Below are positions 44,019-52,413 of a stretch of DNA of 64,000 nucleotides, piece after piece. A model generated the notes under the pieces. It was not told the origin of the DNA, made no database searches, and saw only the letters and a list, made by a program, of their open reading frames with translations. The stretch covers positions 558,001 to 622,000 of the forward strand of contig NZ_RZUL01000001.1 in NCBI RefSeq assembly GCF_004005485.1, given 5' to 3'. This DNA comes from Sphingobium algorifonticola (GTDB lineage Bacteria > Pseudomonadota > Alphaproteobacteria > Sphingomonadales > Sphingomonadaceae). The position numbers were made by a program, and so were the translations under genes. Numbering within the stretch: the first letter of the stretch is position 1; every line of letters begins with the position of its first letter.

Positions 44019-46280
44019 ATGAGCGACAAATCGAATGTGGAGTTTTCCGAACGGGAAGCCCTCTTCTTCCATTCGACGGGACGCCCCGGCAAGATCGAGA
44101 TCATCGCATCCAAGCCGATGGCGACACAGCGCGACCTCAGCCTTGCCTATTCCCCCGGTGTCGCCGTGCCGGTGCAGGCGATCGCAGACGATCCGGCGAC
44201 TGCCTATGACTATACGGCCAAGGGCAATCTGGTCGCGGTCGTATCGAACGGCACGGCCATATTGGGTATGGGCAATCTGGGCGCGCTTGCCTCCAAGCCG
44301 GTGATGGAAGGCAAGGCGGTGCTGTTCAAGCGGTTTGCCGACGTCGACTCGATCGACATCGAGCTGGACAGCGAGGACCCGCAGGCGATCATCGATGCCG
44401 TCGCGCTGATGGAGCCGACCTTCGGCGGCGTCAATCTGGAAGACATCAAGGCGCCCGAATGCTTCATCATTGAGCAGGCGCTGAAGGAACGCATGAACAT
44501 TCCCGTCATGCACGACGATCAGCATGGCACGGCGATCATCTGCGCAGCAGGGCTTATCAACGCGCTGCACCTGACCGGGCGTGACATCCGCGACGTGAAG
44601 ATCGTGGTGAACGGTGCAGGCGCGGCCGCGATCGCGTGCACAGAACTGATCAAGGCCATGGGTGTGCCGCATGATCAGGTCATCATGTGCGACCGTACCG
44701 GCGTCATCTATCAGGGTCGCACGGCGGGCATGGACCAGTGGAAGTCGGCCCATGCGGCCAAGACCGACGCGCGGACGCTGGAGGAAGCCTTGAAAGGCGC
44801 GGACATCTTCCTGGGCCTGTCCGCCGCCGGCGCGCTGAAAGGTGACATGGTCAAGGACATGGCACCGCAGCCGATCATCTTCGCGATGGCCAACCCCAAT
44901 CCCGAAATCACCCCGCCGGAAGCCAAGGCCGCCCGGCCCGACGCGATCGTGGCGACGGGCCGTTCGGATTATCCCAATCAGGTCAACAATGTGCTGGGCT
45001 TCCCGTTCATCTTTCGCGGCGCGCTGGATGTGCGGGCGACGGCGATCAACGAAGCGATGAAGATCGCCGCCGCGCAGGCGATCGCGGCGCTGGCGCGACA
45101 GGCGGTGCCGGAGGAAGTAGCCAAGGCCTATGGCAAGTCGCACAGCTTCGGCGTCGACTATATCATCCCCGCACCGTTCGACCCGCGCCTGATGGAAATC
45201 GTACCCGCCGCAGTCGCCCAGGCGGCGATGGACAGCGGCGTGGCGCAAAAGCCCATTGCCGACATGGCAGCCTATCGCCAGTCGCTCAAGGCCCGCCTCA
45301 ATCCGACGACATCGGTGCTGACGCTAGCCTATGAAGGTGCCAAGGCCGAACCCAAGCGCGTCGTGTTCGCCGAGGGGGAAGAGGAAGTGGTGCTGCGCGC
45401 GGCGATCCAGTTCCGCGACGGCGGCTATGGCATTCCCGTGCTGGTCGGGCGACAGGACGTGTACGACCGGCTGCGGGCGCTGGGCGTGAGCGATCCGCAC
45501 AGTTTCGAAGTGCACAACAGCGTCAATTCGCCGCTGGTGCCGCGGATGGTCGATCTGCTCTACCAGCGGCTGCAACGGCGAGGCTATCTGCATCGCGATT
45601 GCGAGAGGATGGTGAACCGCGATCGCAATATTTTCGGTGCACTGCTGCTCAAGCTGGGCGAGGCCGAGGCGATGATTTCGGGCGTCACGCGCACCTATTC
45701 GCAGACGATGCGCGAAGTGCGCCGGGTGATCGATCCGATCGAGGGGCGAACGCCGTTCGGCATTCACGTGCTGGTCGGGCGCAGCCACACCGTGTTCATG
45801 GCGGACACCACCGTCAACGAGCGGCCGGGCGCGGCGGAGCTGGCCGACATCGCGATCGGCACAGCGGCGGTGGCGCGGCGCATGGGACATGATCCGCGTG
45901 TTGCCTTCCTGTCCTATTCCACTTTCGGCAATCCTTCGGGCAACTGGCTGACGAACCTGCGCGAGGCCGTCGCCATTCTCGACGCGCGCGGGGTCGATTT
46001 CGAATATGAAGGGGAAATGGCGCCGGACGTGGCGCTCAACCCGGCGGTGATGAAGAATTATCCGTTCTCGCGCCTTTCCGGCCCGGCCAATGTGCTCATC
46101 ATGCCCGGTCTGCAATCGGCCAATCTGTCCGCCAAGCTGTTGCGGGAACTGGGCGGCGATTCGGTTATCGGGCCGATGCTGGTCGGTCTGGAAAAGCCGG
46201 TGCAGGTGGCAACCATGGCATCGACCGCGTCGGAGCTGGTGACGCTGGCTGTGCTGGCGGCGGGCGGCATCGCGCTATAG
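44019..46280 (+). CDS. maeB: NADP-dependent malic enzyme with C-terminal phosphotransacetylase-like domain
   Basis: 753 residues, the length of the hybrid MaeB class. Residues 1 to about 420 form the malic enzyme: AYSPGVAVPVQAI, PVMHDDQHGTAII with catalytic residues, VVNGAGAAAIAC for dinucleotide binding, and FAMANPNPEITP. From about 430 comes the phosphotransacetylase-like domain (KRVVFAEGEEEVVLRAA, DATTVNERP-type segment MADTTVNERPG, FLSYSTFGNPSG), which in relatives binds acetyl-CoA as an allosteric signal rather than catalysing. It makes pyruvate and NADPH from malate. Confidence 0.96.
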   Translation: MSDKSNVEFSEREALFFHSTGRPGKIEIIASKPMATQRDLSLAYSPGVAVPVQAIADDPATAYDYTAKGNLVAVVSNGTAILGMGNLGALASKPVMEGKAVLFKRFADVDSIDIELDSEDPQAIIDAVALMEPTFGGVNLEDIKAPECFIIEQALKERMNIPVMHDDQHGTAIICAAGLINALHLTGRDIRDVKIVVNGAGAAAIACTELIKAMGVPHDQVIMCDRTGVIYQGRTAGMDQWKSAHAAKTDARTLEEALKGADIFLGLSAAGALKGDMVKDMAPQPIIFAMANPNPEITPPEAKAARPDAIVATGRSDYPNQVNNVLGFPFIFRGALDVRATAINEAMKIAAAQAIAALARQAVPEEVAKAYGKSHSFGVDYIIPAPFDPRLMEIVPAAVAQAAMDSGVAQKPIADMAAYRQSLKARLNPTTSVLTLAYEGAKAEPKRVVFAEGEEEVVLRAAIQFRDGGYGIPVLVGRQDVYDRLRALGVSDPHSFEVHNSVNSPLVPRMVDLLYQRLQRRGYLHRDCERMVNRDRNIFGALLLKLGEAEAMISGVTRTYSQTMREVRRVIDPIEGRTPFGIHVLVGRSHTVFMADTTVNERPGAAELADIAIGTAAVARRMGHDPRVAFLSYSTFGNPSGNWLTNLREAVAILDARGVDFEYEGEMAPDVALNPAVMKNYPFSRLSGPANVLIMPGLQSANLSAKLLRELGGDSVIGPMLVGLEKPVQVATMASTASELVTLAVLAAGGIAL

Positions 46281-46434
46281 GGCGCAGGCGGGCGCACCAT
46301 CCCGGCACAGACGGCCGGTGCCCGGATAAAGCCATTGCCTCGGGCGCGCGGGACCATTACTGCGCTGTCCCCATCTGACCAGTGTGCATCGACCAGCTTG
46401 CGCGGTCCGTGCCGATCCGAACAGGGAGAGACCT

Positions 46435-47205
46435 ATGGCCACCGCGCCCAGCAATGCACTGCCGATTTTCTACAACGACCTCATTCCGCTCAACAGCCAG
46501 GAACATGGCGACTATCATATTCGCGCATCGGACAGCGCGCCGTTCCTTGCCAACCAGCATGCCGTGCCGCTCACGATCGACGAGTTCATCACCGCGCAGC
46601 GTTTCGTGCCGATCATCTTCTCGTCGGGCAACGATCCGGTGCCGCTGGCGCTGATGGGCCTCAACGAAGGCGTCAACACCTTTCTGGATGACGAAGGCAA
46701 GCTGCGCGGCCCGGCCTATGTTCCGGCCTATGTCCGTCGCTATCCCTGGATGCTGGCCAAGCTGCGGCCCGACAGCGAAGAGCTTTCGCTGTGCTTCGAT
46801 CCGACCAGCCCGCATGTCGGCGCGTTCGAGGAAGGCGATGCCCTGATCGTCGACGGCCAGCCGACCGAAACGACCACCAACATCCTCAAGTTCTGCGAAG
46901 AGTTCGAGCAGGCTGCCGCTCGCACCGGCCAGTTCGTCGGCGAGTTGAAGACGATGGAGCTGCTGATGGATGGCGAAGTGTCCATCCAGGTGCCGGGTCA
47001 GGAACAGCCGTTCATCTATCGCGGGTTCCAGATGGTCAACGAGGACAAGCTACGCGAGATGCGCGGCGACCAGCTGCGCAAGATCACGCAGAACGGCATG
47101 CTGCCGCTGATTCACGCCCATCTTTTTTCGCTGCAGCTGATGCGCGATATCTTCCAGCTTCAGGTCGATCAGGGAAAGATGCCGGCCGTTCCGGCACCGC
47201 AATAA
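46435..47205 (+). CDS. SapC-family protein
   Basis: 256 residues from MATAPSNALPIFYNDLIPL, with AGGGAGAG before the ATG. SapC family hallmarks: FYNDLIPLNSQEHG, FIPIIFSSG-type segment RFVPIIFSSGNDPVPLALMGL, PAYVPAYVRRYPWML, and FDPTSPHVG. There is no signal peptide. The name comes from a Campylobacter S-layer operon but the function is unknown. Sphingomonads often have SapC genes with TBDR and halogenase genes; this copy stands alone beside core genes. Confidence 0.9.
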   Translation: MATAPSNALPIFYNDLIPLNSQEHGDYHIRASDSAPFLANQHAVPLTIDEFITAQRFVPIIFSSGNDPVPLALMGLNEGVNTFLDDEGKLRGPAYVPAYVRRYPWMLAKLRPDSEELSLCFDPTSPHVGAFEEGDALIVDGQPTETTTNILKFCEEFEQAAARTGQFVGELKTMELLMDGEVSIQVPGQEQPFIYRGFQMVNEDKLREMRGDQLRKITQNGMLPLIHAHLFSLQLMRDIFQLQVDQGKMPAVPAPQ

Positions 47206-47316
47206 GCCCCAGAAACAGTCGGTTCTGGCGCAATTTTTCAAAAAAGGTTGTCAAAACGCACCGGTTTTGCGGTGGGGTGGCTTGAAACTTCGCGCGCTTG
47301 CGCCTAACTCCTGTTG

Positions 47317-47425
47317 ATGCAGCGCACCTGTCCCCCTTTCGGGTGCGATGTATGGATGTCTCCCTTGCGGGAGACGTCTCCTCCCTGAACCTAGGCCACC
47401 CCGTGTTTACACGGGGTGGTTTTTT
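47317..47425 (+). ncRNA. Candidate small RNA with CTCCTCCC motif between two hairpins
   Basis: The 231-bp gap after the SapC gene holds three consecutive hairpins: CGCACC/GGTGCG (47323-47347), a 10-bp stem at 47355-47378 around TTGC, and a terminator stem at 47396-47419 with six T. The stretch between the last two is single stranded and reads CTCCTCCCTGAAC, an anti-Shine-Dalgarno sequence. A possible promoter TTGAAA (47282-47287), 17-bp spacer, TAACTC would start transcription near 47317. Stem, CTCCTCCC and terminator is the layout of the alphaproteobacterial mmgR/suhB (alpha-r8) RNAs. The family match is by eye; the 5' end is a guess. Confidence 0.5.
47396..47425 (+). terminator. Strong intrinsic terminator
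   Basis: CCACCCCGTG and CACGGGGTGG form a perfect 10-bp stem with loop TTTA followed by six T. It ends the candidate small RNA and any read-through from the SapC gene. Confidence 0.88.
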
Positions 47426-47436
47426 ATGTGCCGCAA

Positions 47437-48360
47437 CTATTCCGCGGCCTGCGCAATGGTACCGGGCCATTCATCGGCCAATATGTCCGCAAGGCGCACC
47501 AGCATGGCCTGCATCGTTGCCAGTCCCGGTCCGGGCCGGTCGAGTGCCGAATCGAGATAGAGGCTCCGGTCGACTTCGACTTGCAAGGCGTGGATGTCAC
47601 GTTCCGGCCGACCGTGGCGTTCGAGCAGATAATTGCCCGGATAGGGGTGATTCTGCGCGACGTGCAGACCCGCCAGGGCGAACATGTCGTGCGCGCGGGC
47701 GATCAGCCGGTGCGAGGCGCTGCGCCCGAAGCGGTCGCCGAGCACGATGCGGGCGGCAGGCTGCGCATCGATTTCCGGCAGCGGCGGCATCGAATGCACG
47801 TCCAGCAAAATCGCATAGCCGAAAGCGGCGCGCGCCCGCGCAAGCCGGTCCGCCAAGGTCGCATGATAGGGCGCATGCACCGCCGCAATGCGCTGCCGCA
47901 CGTCAGCCCAGTCGATCGGGCCGCGCCACAGGTCGCCCACGCCGGGCAGACGACGGGGCACCAACCCCAGGCCGCCGCGCAGCTTGGCACTCGCCAGCAG
48001 GGGGACGCCGTGCGGCAGGCTTCGCAGCATCACCGGATCGATTTCGCGCGTGTCGCGATTGAGATCGATAAGCGCCCGCGGCGCATGGGCCAGCAGCACG
48101 TCATGTCCGCGCGCAATCAGCCCGTGGACCAGCAGGTCGGCATAGCGATCCTCCAGGCGGCGCAGCGTCGCTGCCGGCACGCGCGACAGGGCCAGCAGCG
48201 GCGCGGGATACGCGCGCCCGGCATGCGGCACAGACACGACCACAGGGCTGGCGGGCGGCGCATCGATCCCGTCCGCCCCGTACAGGTCGAACGCCGGGCA
48301 GCGCAGCAGCGGCGCACGCAGGGCCGGAACGCCATTGCCCTGCTCATCCGTTGCCCCCAT
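47437..48360 (-). CDS. N-formylglutamate amidohydrolase family protein
   Basis: 307 residues from MGATDEQGNG with AGGGGGACTTG before the ATG. Family marks: VVVSVPHAGRAYPAPLL, RRLEDRYADLLV, LLAHAPRALIDLNRDTREIDP and LLDVHSMPPL, which supply the histidine and acidic metal ligands of the HutG-type zinc hydrolases. Strictly this family removes formyl groups from N-formylglutamate, but no hut genes are near. In Alphaproteobacteria the gene is typically divergent from cpdR, as here, and its real role is unclear. Confidence 0.87.
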   Translation of the reverse strand: MGATDEQGNGVPALRAPLLRCPAFDLYGADGIDAPPASPVVVSVPHAGRAYPAPLLALSRVPAATLRRLEDRYADLLVHGLIARGHDVLLAHAPRALIDLNRDTREIDPVMLRSLPHGVPLLASAKLRGGLGLVPRRLPGVGDLWRGPIDWADVRQRIAAVHAPYHATLADRLARARAAFGYAILLDVHSMPPLPEIDAQPAARIVLGDRFGRSASHRLIARAHDMFALAGLHVAQNHPYPGNYLLERHGRPERDIHALQVEVDRSLYLDSALDRPGPGLATMQAMLVRLADILADEWPGTIAQAAE

Positions 48361-48503
48361 CAAGTCCCCCTTGCCGCCGCGCAAAATGCATCGCGCGTCT
48401 GGAAAAAATTAAGGGCTTGTCGCATAAGGTGCGCGCTTACGCCAAGCCCGCATTGCAGGTGCGGCGGTGCGCCCGGTGGCCGTGGCGCCCAACGGAAAGA
48501 GTG

Positions 48504-48890
48504 ATGAAGACGATGGTGCGGATATTGCTGGCCGAAGACGACGATGCGATGCGGCAGTATCTTGCCCGCGCGCTGGAGAAATCGGGTTATGAGGTCGTAG
48601 CGGTCGATCGCGGAACCGCCGCGCTGCCGCTGATCGGGCCCGATGCATTCGACCTGCTGCTGACCGATATCGTGATGCCGGAAATGGACGGCATCGAACT
48701 GGCGCAGCAGGCAGCGACGATCGCGCCGGACATGCGCGTGATGTTTATCACCGGTTTTGCCGCCGTCACCCTGAAAGCGGGCAAATCGATGCCGCAGGCG
48801 AAGGTGCTGTCCAAGCCGTTCCACCTTCGGGATCTGGTGCTGGAGGTCGAGCGGATGTTCGGCCAGCAGAGCGCCACCGGCCTGAGCTAG
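48504..48890 (+). CDS. cpdR: Cell-cycle response regulator CpdR
   Basis: 128 residues from MKTMVRILLAEDDDAMRQYL, a lone receiver domain. Acidic pocket EDD (about 11-13), phosphorylation site in LLLTDIVMPEMDG (about D55), and the C-terminal VLSKPFHLRDLVLEVERMF that is nearly diagnostic of CpdR. Unphosphorylated CpdR helps deliver ClpXP substrates, including CtrA, at the cell pole in Caulobacter; the CckA-ChpT relay phosphorylates it. The gene is divergent from the amidohydrolase gene, the conserved arrangement. Confidence 0.94.
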   Translation: MKTMVRILLAEDDDAMRQYLARALEKSGYEVVAVDRGTAALPLIGPDAFDLLLTDIVMPEMDGIELAQQAATIAPDMRVMFITGFAAVTLKAGKSMPQAKVLSKPFHLRDLVLEVERMFGQQSATGLS

Positions 48891-48891
48891 A

Positions 48892-48934
48892 GTGATTTCA
48901 AGTGAAATGGAACATTTCACGGCTCGGAAATCAC
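48892..48934. other. Nested inverted repeats between convergent cpdR and dctA
   Basis: Outer arms GTGATTTC (48892-48899) and GAAATCAC (48927-48934) enclose inner arms GTGAAATG (48902-48909) and CATTTCAC (48913-48920). Both pairs are perfect. There is no T-run, but the place suggests a bidirectional transcription end. Confidence 0.55.
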
Positions 48935-48959
48935 GGTAAAATAAAGAACTGGCCCGCCG

Positions 48960-50285
48960 TCAATCGGGAATGATTTCCTGCGTTCCCGCCGCAGGATCGA
49001 GCGGGGTGCCCGCCATTGCGGCATTCAGCCGGTCGCGGTCCAACCCCCCTTCCCATGCGGACACCACGACGGTCGCGACTGCATTGCCGATGAAGTTGGT
49101 CAGGCTGCGGCATTCGCTCATGAACCGATCGACCCCCAGAATGAGCGCCATGCCTGCCACCGGTACGCTGGGTACGATCGACAATGTGGCCGCGAGGGTG
49201 ATGAAGCCGGCGCCGGTCACCCCGGCCGCGCCCTTTGAACTGACCATGGCGACCAGCAACAGCAGAACCTGCTGTTCGAGCGACAGATGCACATCGGTCG
49301 CCTGCGCGATGAACAGCGCCGCCAGCGTCATGTAGATGTTGGTCCCATCGAGGTTGAAGCTATAGCCTGTGGGCACGACAAGACCGACGATCGACTTGCG
49401 GCATCCCGCCCGTTCCATTTTCTCGATCAGGCTGGGCAAGGCCGCTTCGGATGACGAGGTACCCAGCACCAGCAGCAGTTCCGCCTTCAGATAGACGATC
49501 AGCCGCAGGATGCTGAACCCGGCGATGCGGGCGACGGCGCCGAGCACGACGAGCACGAACAGCAGCGACGTCAGGTAGAAAGTCGCGACCAGCCCCGCCA
49601 GATTGGCGAGCGTACCGATGCCATATTGGCCGATGGTAAAGGCCATGGCGCCAAAGGCCCCGACCGGCGCGGCCTTCATGAGCAACGCCACCAGCCGGAA
49701 AATGGCATGGCTCGCCGATTCAAGAACGGTCATCAGCGGCGTCGCCTTGTCCCCGATCATGGTGAGCGCGACGCCGAACAGGATGGCGACGAACAGGACC
49801 TGCAGGATATTGCCTTCCGCCACCGCCGATACCAGCGTCGCGGGGATGATGTTGAGCAGGAAGGCGGTCAGCGTCTGGTCATGCGCCTTGTGCGTATAGT
49901 CAGCCACCTTTCCCGCATCGAGCGAGGCGGGATCGATATGCAGGCCCGCACCTGGCTGAACCACATTGGCGACGATCAACCCGACGACCAGCGCAAGGGT
50001 GGAGAAGGTGAGGAAATAGGCGAAGGCCTTGGCCGCAACCCGGCCGATGGCACCCAGTTCCTTCATCCCCGCGATGCCGGTGACGATGGTGAGGAAGATG
50101 ACCGGCGCGATGATCATCTTCACGAGCTTGATGAAGGCATCCCCCAGCGGCTTCAGGCTTGCCCCGGTTTCCGGCCAGAGGTGGCCGACCAGCACACCCA
50201 GCGCGATCGCCACCAGCACCTGCACATAAAGGTGCCGATAGAAGGGCAGCGGCGTCATCGGTGGATGGGGTGTCAGCGGCAGCAT
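48960..50285 (-). CDS. dctA: C4-dicarboxylate:cation symporter DctA
   Basis: 441 residues; AAGGATAGCCG precedes the ATG. DAACS family: eight or so membrane segments, [17 protein letters not shown] (the serine-rich hairpin), [29 protein letters not shown] and [18 protein letters not shown], which form the transport core. It takes up succinate, fumarate and malate with protons or sodium. Right behind the promoter side lies a 23-bp tandem repeat. Confidence 0.93.
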   Translation of the reverse strand: MLPLTPHPPMTPLPFYRHLYVQVLVAIALGVLVGHLWPETGASLKPLGDAFIKLVKMIIAPVIFLTIVTGIAGMKELGAIGRVAAKAFAYFLTFSTLALVVGLIVANVVQPGAGLHIDPASLDAGKVADYTHKAHDQTLTAFLLNIIPATLVSAVAEGNILQVLFVAILFGVALTMIGDKATPLMTVLESASHAIFRLVALLMKAAPVGAFGAMAFTIGQYGIGTLANLAGLVATFYLTSLLFVLVVLGAVARIAGFSILRLIVYLKAELLLVLGTSSSEAALPSLIEKMERAGCRKSIVGLVVPTGYSFNLDGTNIYMTLAALFIAQATDVHLSLEQQVLLLLVAMVSSKGAAGVTGAGFITLAATLSIVPSVPVAGMALILGVDRFMSECRSLTNFIGNAVATVVVSAWEGGLDRDRLNAAMAGTPLDPAAGTQEIIPD

Positions 50286-50295
50286 CGGCTATCCT

Positions 50296-50341
50296 TGTTC
50301 GGTTCCCGCTTCGGGCCCTGTTCGGTTCCCGCCTCGGGCGA
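50296..50341. repeat. Two-copy 23-bp tandem repeat before dctA
   Basis: TGTTCGGTTCCCGCTTCGGGC (50296) recurs at 50319 with one change in the shared part. The near copy ends 11 bp from the dctA start, adjoining its ribosome-binding site. It may be a regulatory duplication or simple slippage. Confidence 0.55.
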
Positions 50342-50435
50342 ATATGGCGAGGGACTATCCCGTCTGTCCAACGGATGAAAGCGCGATTCCCGCTTGCACG
50401 GCCTTTCAAGCCTCGCTAAGGGCTCCCTTCCCGTG

Positions 50436-50510
50436 GGCGTGTAGCTCAGTGGTAGAGCACTGTGTTGACATCGCAGGGGTCGCAAGTTCAATCCTTGCCA
50501 CGCCCACCAT
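50436..50510 (+). tRNA. tRNA-Val(GAC)
   Basis: A full cloverleaf is visible: acceptor GGGCGTG with CACGCCC, D arm GCTC-AGTGGTA-GAGC, anticodon arm CTGTG-TTGACAT-CGCAG with anticodon GAC, T arm GCAAG-TTCAATC-CTTGC, and encoded CCA at 50508-50510. GAC reads the valine codon GUC. A strong terminator follows after 6 bp. No integrase gene lies next to it. Confidence 0.95.
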
Positions 50511-50516
50511 GATAAG

Positions 50517-50551
50517 GCCCGTAAAACCTTCTGGTTTACGGGCCTTTTTTG
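50517..50551 (+). terminator. Intrinsic terminator of the tRNA-Val gene
   Basis: GGCCCGTAAAACC and GGTTTACGGGCC form a 12-bp stem with one bulged A and loop TTCT, followed by six T at 50546-50551. Confidence 0.88.
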
Positions 50552-50622
50552 CGGTGAACGGACGCATGTCCTTGCCGTCGCATTTTTGCTGTTCGGCGAG
50601 TTGTGAAGACCAGACGCCCAAT

Positions 50623-50640
50623 TGGTATCAATTGACACCA
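50623..50640. promoter_or_regulatory. 18-bp palindrome upstream of the aldehyde dehydrogenase gene
   Basis: TGGTATCAATTGACACCA is self-complementary except for one base pair. It lies 161 bp before the dehydrogenase start in an otherwise featureless 250-bp gap after the tRNA terminator. The TGGT...ACCA ends resemble GntR/FadR-type operators; the cognate regulator is not in the window. Confidence 0.45.
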
Positions 50641-50801
50641 TCTGAAAACGGGCTATGCCTTCCACTCGAGCAAAATGATGAACTGGCGGCAGCGGCAGGT
50701 AATTCAGGCGTCTGGTCCATATAGTCGCAACCGTTCGGACACCCGGTCAGCATTCTCGATCGTCAATGGTTTCAACTGCATCCCAACATGCCGAGGTTTG
50801 T

Positions 50802-52253
50802 ATGTCTGACACGGAAGTCACGCTGTCTGTCGGCGGCGCGGCGCGCAATACGGCCGCAACATTTGATCGCCTCAACCCCGTGACGGGCGCGCTCGCAACC
50901 CGTGCCGCTGCGGCAAGCACCGCAGATGCGGTGGCGGCTGTCGATGCCGCCGATGCCGCCTTCGACGATTGGGCCGCGCTGGCCCCCAATGCGCGCCGTG
51001 CCGTTCTGATGAAGGCCGCCGATGCACTGGACAGCAAGGCAGACGCCTTCATCTCCGCGATGATGGACGAAATCGGCGCGACCGAAGGCTGGGCACGGTT
51101 CAACCTGATGCTCGCCAGTGCGATCGTGCGGGAGGCGGCCAGTCTTACCACACAGATCAGCGGTGAAGTTATCCCGTCCGACAAGCCAGGCTGCATCGCC
51201 ATGGCGGTGCGCGAACCGGCGGGCGTCGTGCTGGGTATGGCCCCCTGGAACGCGCCGGTCATCCTGGCGACCCGCGCCATCGCCGTGCCGCTCGCCTGCG
51301 GCAATACCGTAGTGCTGAAGGCGTCAGAGCAATGCCCGCGCACCCACAGCCTGATCGTCGAGGCGTTCGTGGAAGCCGGCCTGGGGGGCGGCATCGTCAA
51401 TTTCATCGCCAACGCACCGCAGGATGCCGCTGATGTCGTCGGCGCGATGATCGACCATCCCGCCGTGCGCCGTGTCAACTTCACCGGATCGAGCGCCGTC
51501 GGGCGGATCATCGCGCGACGTTGCGCCGATAATCTGAAGCCCGCGCTGCTGGAACTGGGCGGCAAGGCGCCTTTGATCGTGCTGGACGATGCGGACCTCG
51601 ACGAGGCCGTGAAAGCCGCGGCCTTTGGCGCGTTCCTGAACCAGGGACAGATCTGCATGTCGACCGAACGGATCATCGTGCTCGACGCCGTCGCCGATGC
51701 GTTCGTCGTGCAGTTTCAGAGCAAAGTCGCCACCATGGCCGTGGGCGACCCGCGCGAAGGCAAGACGCCGCTGGGCGCTGTCGTCGATGTCAAGACCGTC
51801 CACCATGTTCAGGCGCTGATCGATGATGCGCTCGCGGCAGGCGCCATGCTGGTGAACGGCGGCGCGGCGGACGGTGTGCTGATGCCTGCCCATGTCGTCG
51901 ACAAGGTGACACCGGACATGAAGCTGTTCCGCGAGGAGAGCTTCGGCCCCGTCGTGGCAGTGATCCGGGCGCGGGACGAAAATCATGCCATCGCCTTGGC
52001 CAATGATACCGAATATGGCCTGTCCTCTGCCGTCTTCACCCGCGACACAGCGCGCGGCCTGCGTGTCGCGCGGCGCATCCGGTCCGGCATCTGCCATATC
52101 AACGGCCCGACCGTGCATGACGAGGCGCAGATGCCGTTCGGCGGCACCAAGGCCTCGGGCTATGGCCGTTTCGGCGGGAAGGCGGGGATCGACGCCTTCA
52201 CCGAACTGCGCTGGATCACCATGGAAACCCAGCCCGGTAAATATCCCATATAA
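50802..52253 (+). CDS. Aldehyde dehydrogenase, vanillin/salicylaldehyde dehydrogenase type
   Basis: 483 residues from MSDTEVTLSVGG, with GAGG 6 bp before the ATG; the ATG at 50766 has no ribosome-binding site. The catalytic set is complete: N150 in APWNAP, E251 in LELGGKAPL, C285 in NQGQICMSTER. The block HINGPTVHDEAQMPFGGTKASGYGRFGG is typical of vanillin and salicylaldehyde dehydrogenases. It would oxidise an aromatic aldehyde to its acid with NAD(P). No other aromatic-catabolism gene is adjacent, so the physiological substrate is open. Confidence 0.9.
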   Translation: MSDTEVTLSVGGAARNTAATFDRLNPVTGALATRAAAASTADAVAAVDAADAAFDDWAALAPNARRAVLMKAADALDSKADAFISAMMDEIGATEGWARFNLMLASAIVREAASLTTQISGEVIPSDKPGCIAMAVREPAGVVLGMAPWNAPVILATRAIAVPLACGNTVVLKASEQCPRTHSLIVEAFVEAGLGGGIVNFIANAPQDAADVVGAMIDHPAVRRVNFTGSSAVGRIIARRCADNLKPALLELGGKAPLIVLDDADLDEAVKAAAFGAFLNQGQICMSTERIIVLDAVADAFVVQFQSKVATMAVGDPREGKTPLGAVVDVKTVHHVQALIDDALAAGAMLVNGGAADGVLMPAHVVDKVTPDMKLFREESFGPVVAVIRARDENHAIALANDTEYGLSSAVFTRDTARGLRVARRIRSGICHINGPTVHDEAQMPFGGTKASGYGRFGGKAGIDAFTELRWITMETQPGKYPI

Positions 52254-52413
52254 CGGCCTGCCTTTACCGGATAATCCCCCGAAAATATCATGGCGACAAG
52301 GGGCCCTGATCCCGGTCCCGCGCCACTGTCGCCTGGACGAGACGGATGGCATTGCGCGGCTCTGTTTTGACCGCTCCGGCTACGCGTTACCGCCCAGCCG
52401 GTCGGCAATGCCG

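Noticed and set aside
16778-44209. Other long antisense frames (for example 16778-18484, 18934-20922, 29805-31673, 31965-34061, 42125-44209)
   Set aside because: Each lies wholly opposite a well-supported gene (glycosidase-like protein, TBDRs, phytase, mutS) and shows no domain, signal peptide or start context.
50436-50715. tRNA-Val as an integration site; CCAGACGCC (50610) and GGCGTCTGG (50707) as remnants
   Set aside because: No integrase, no duplicated tRNA 3' end and no foreign-looking genes follow. The 9-bp inverted words are too short and too far apart to mean much.
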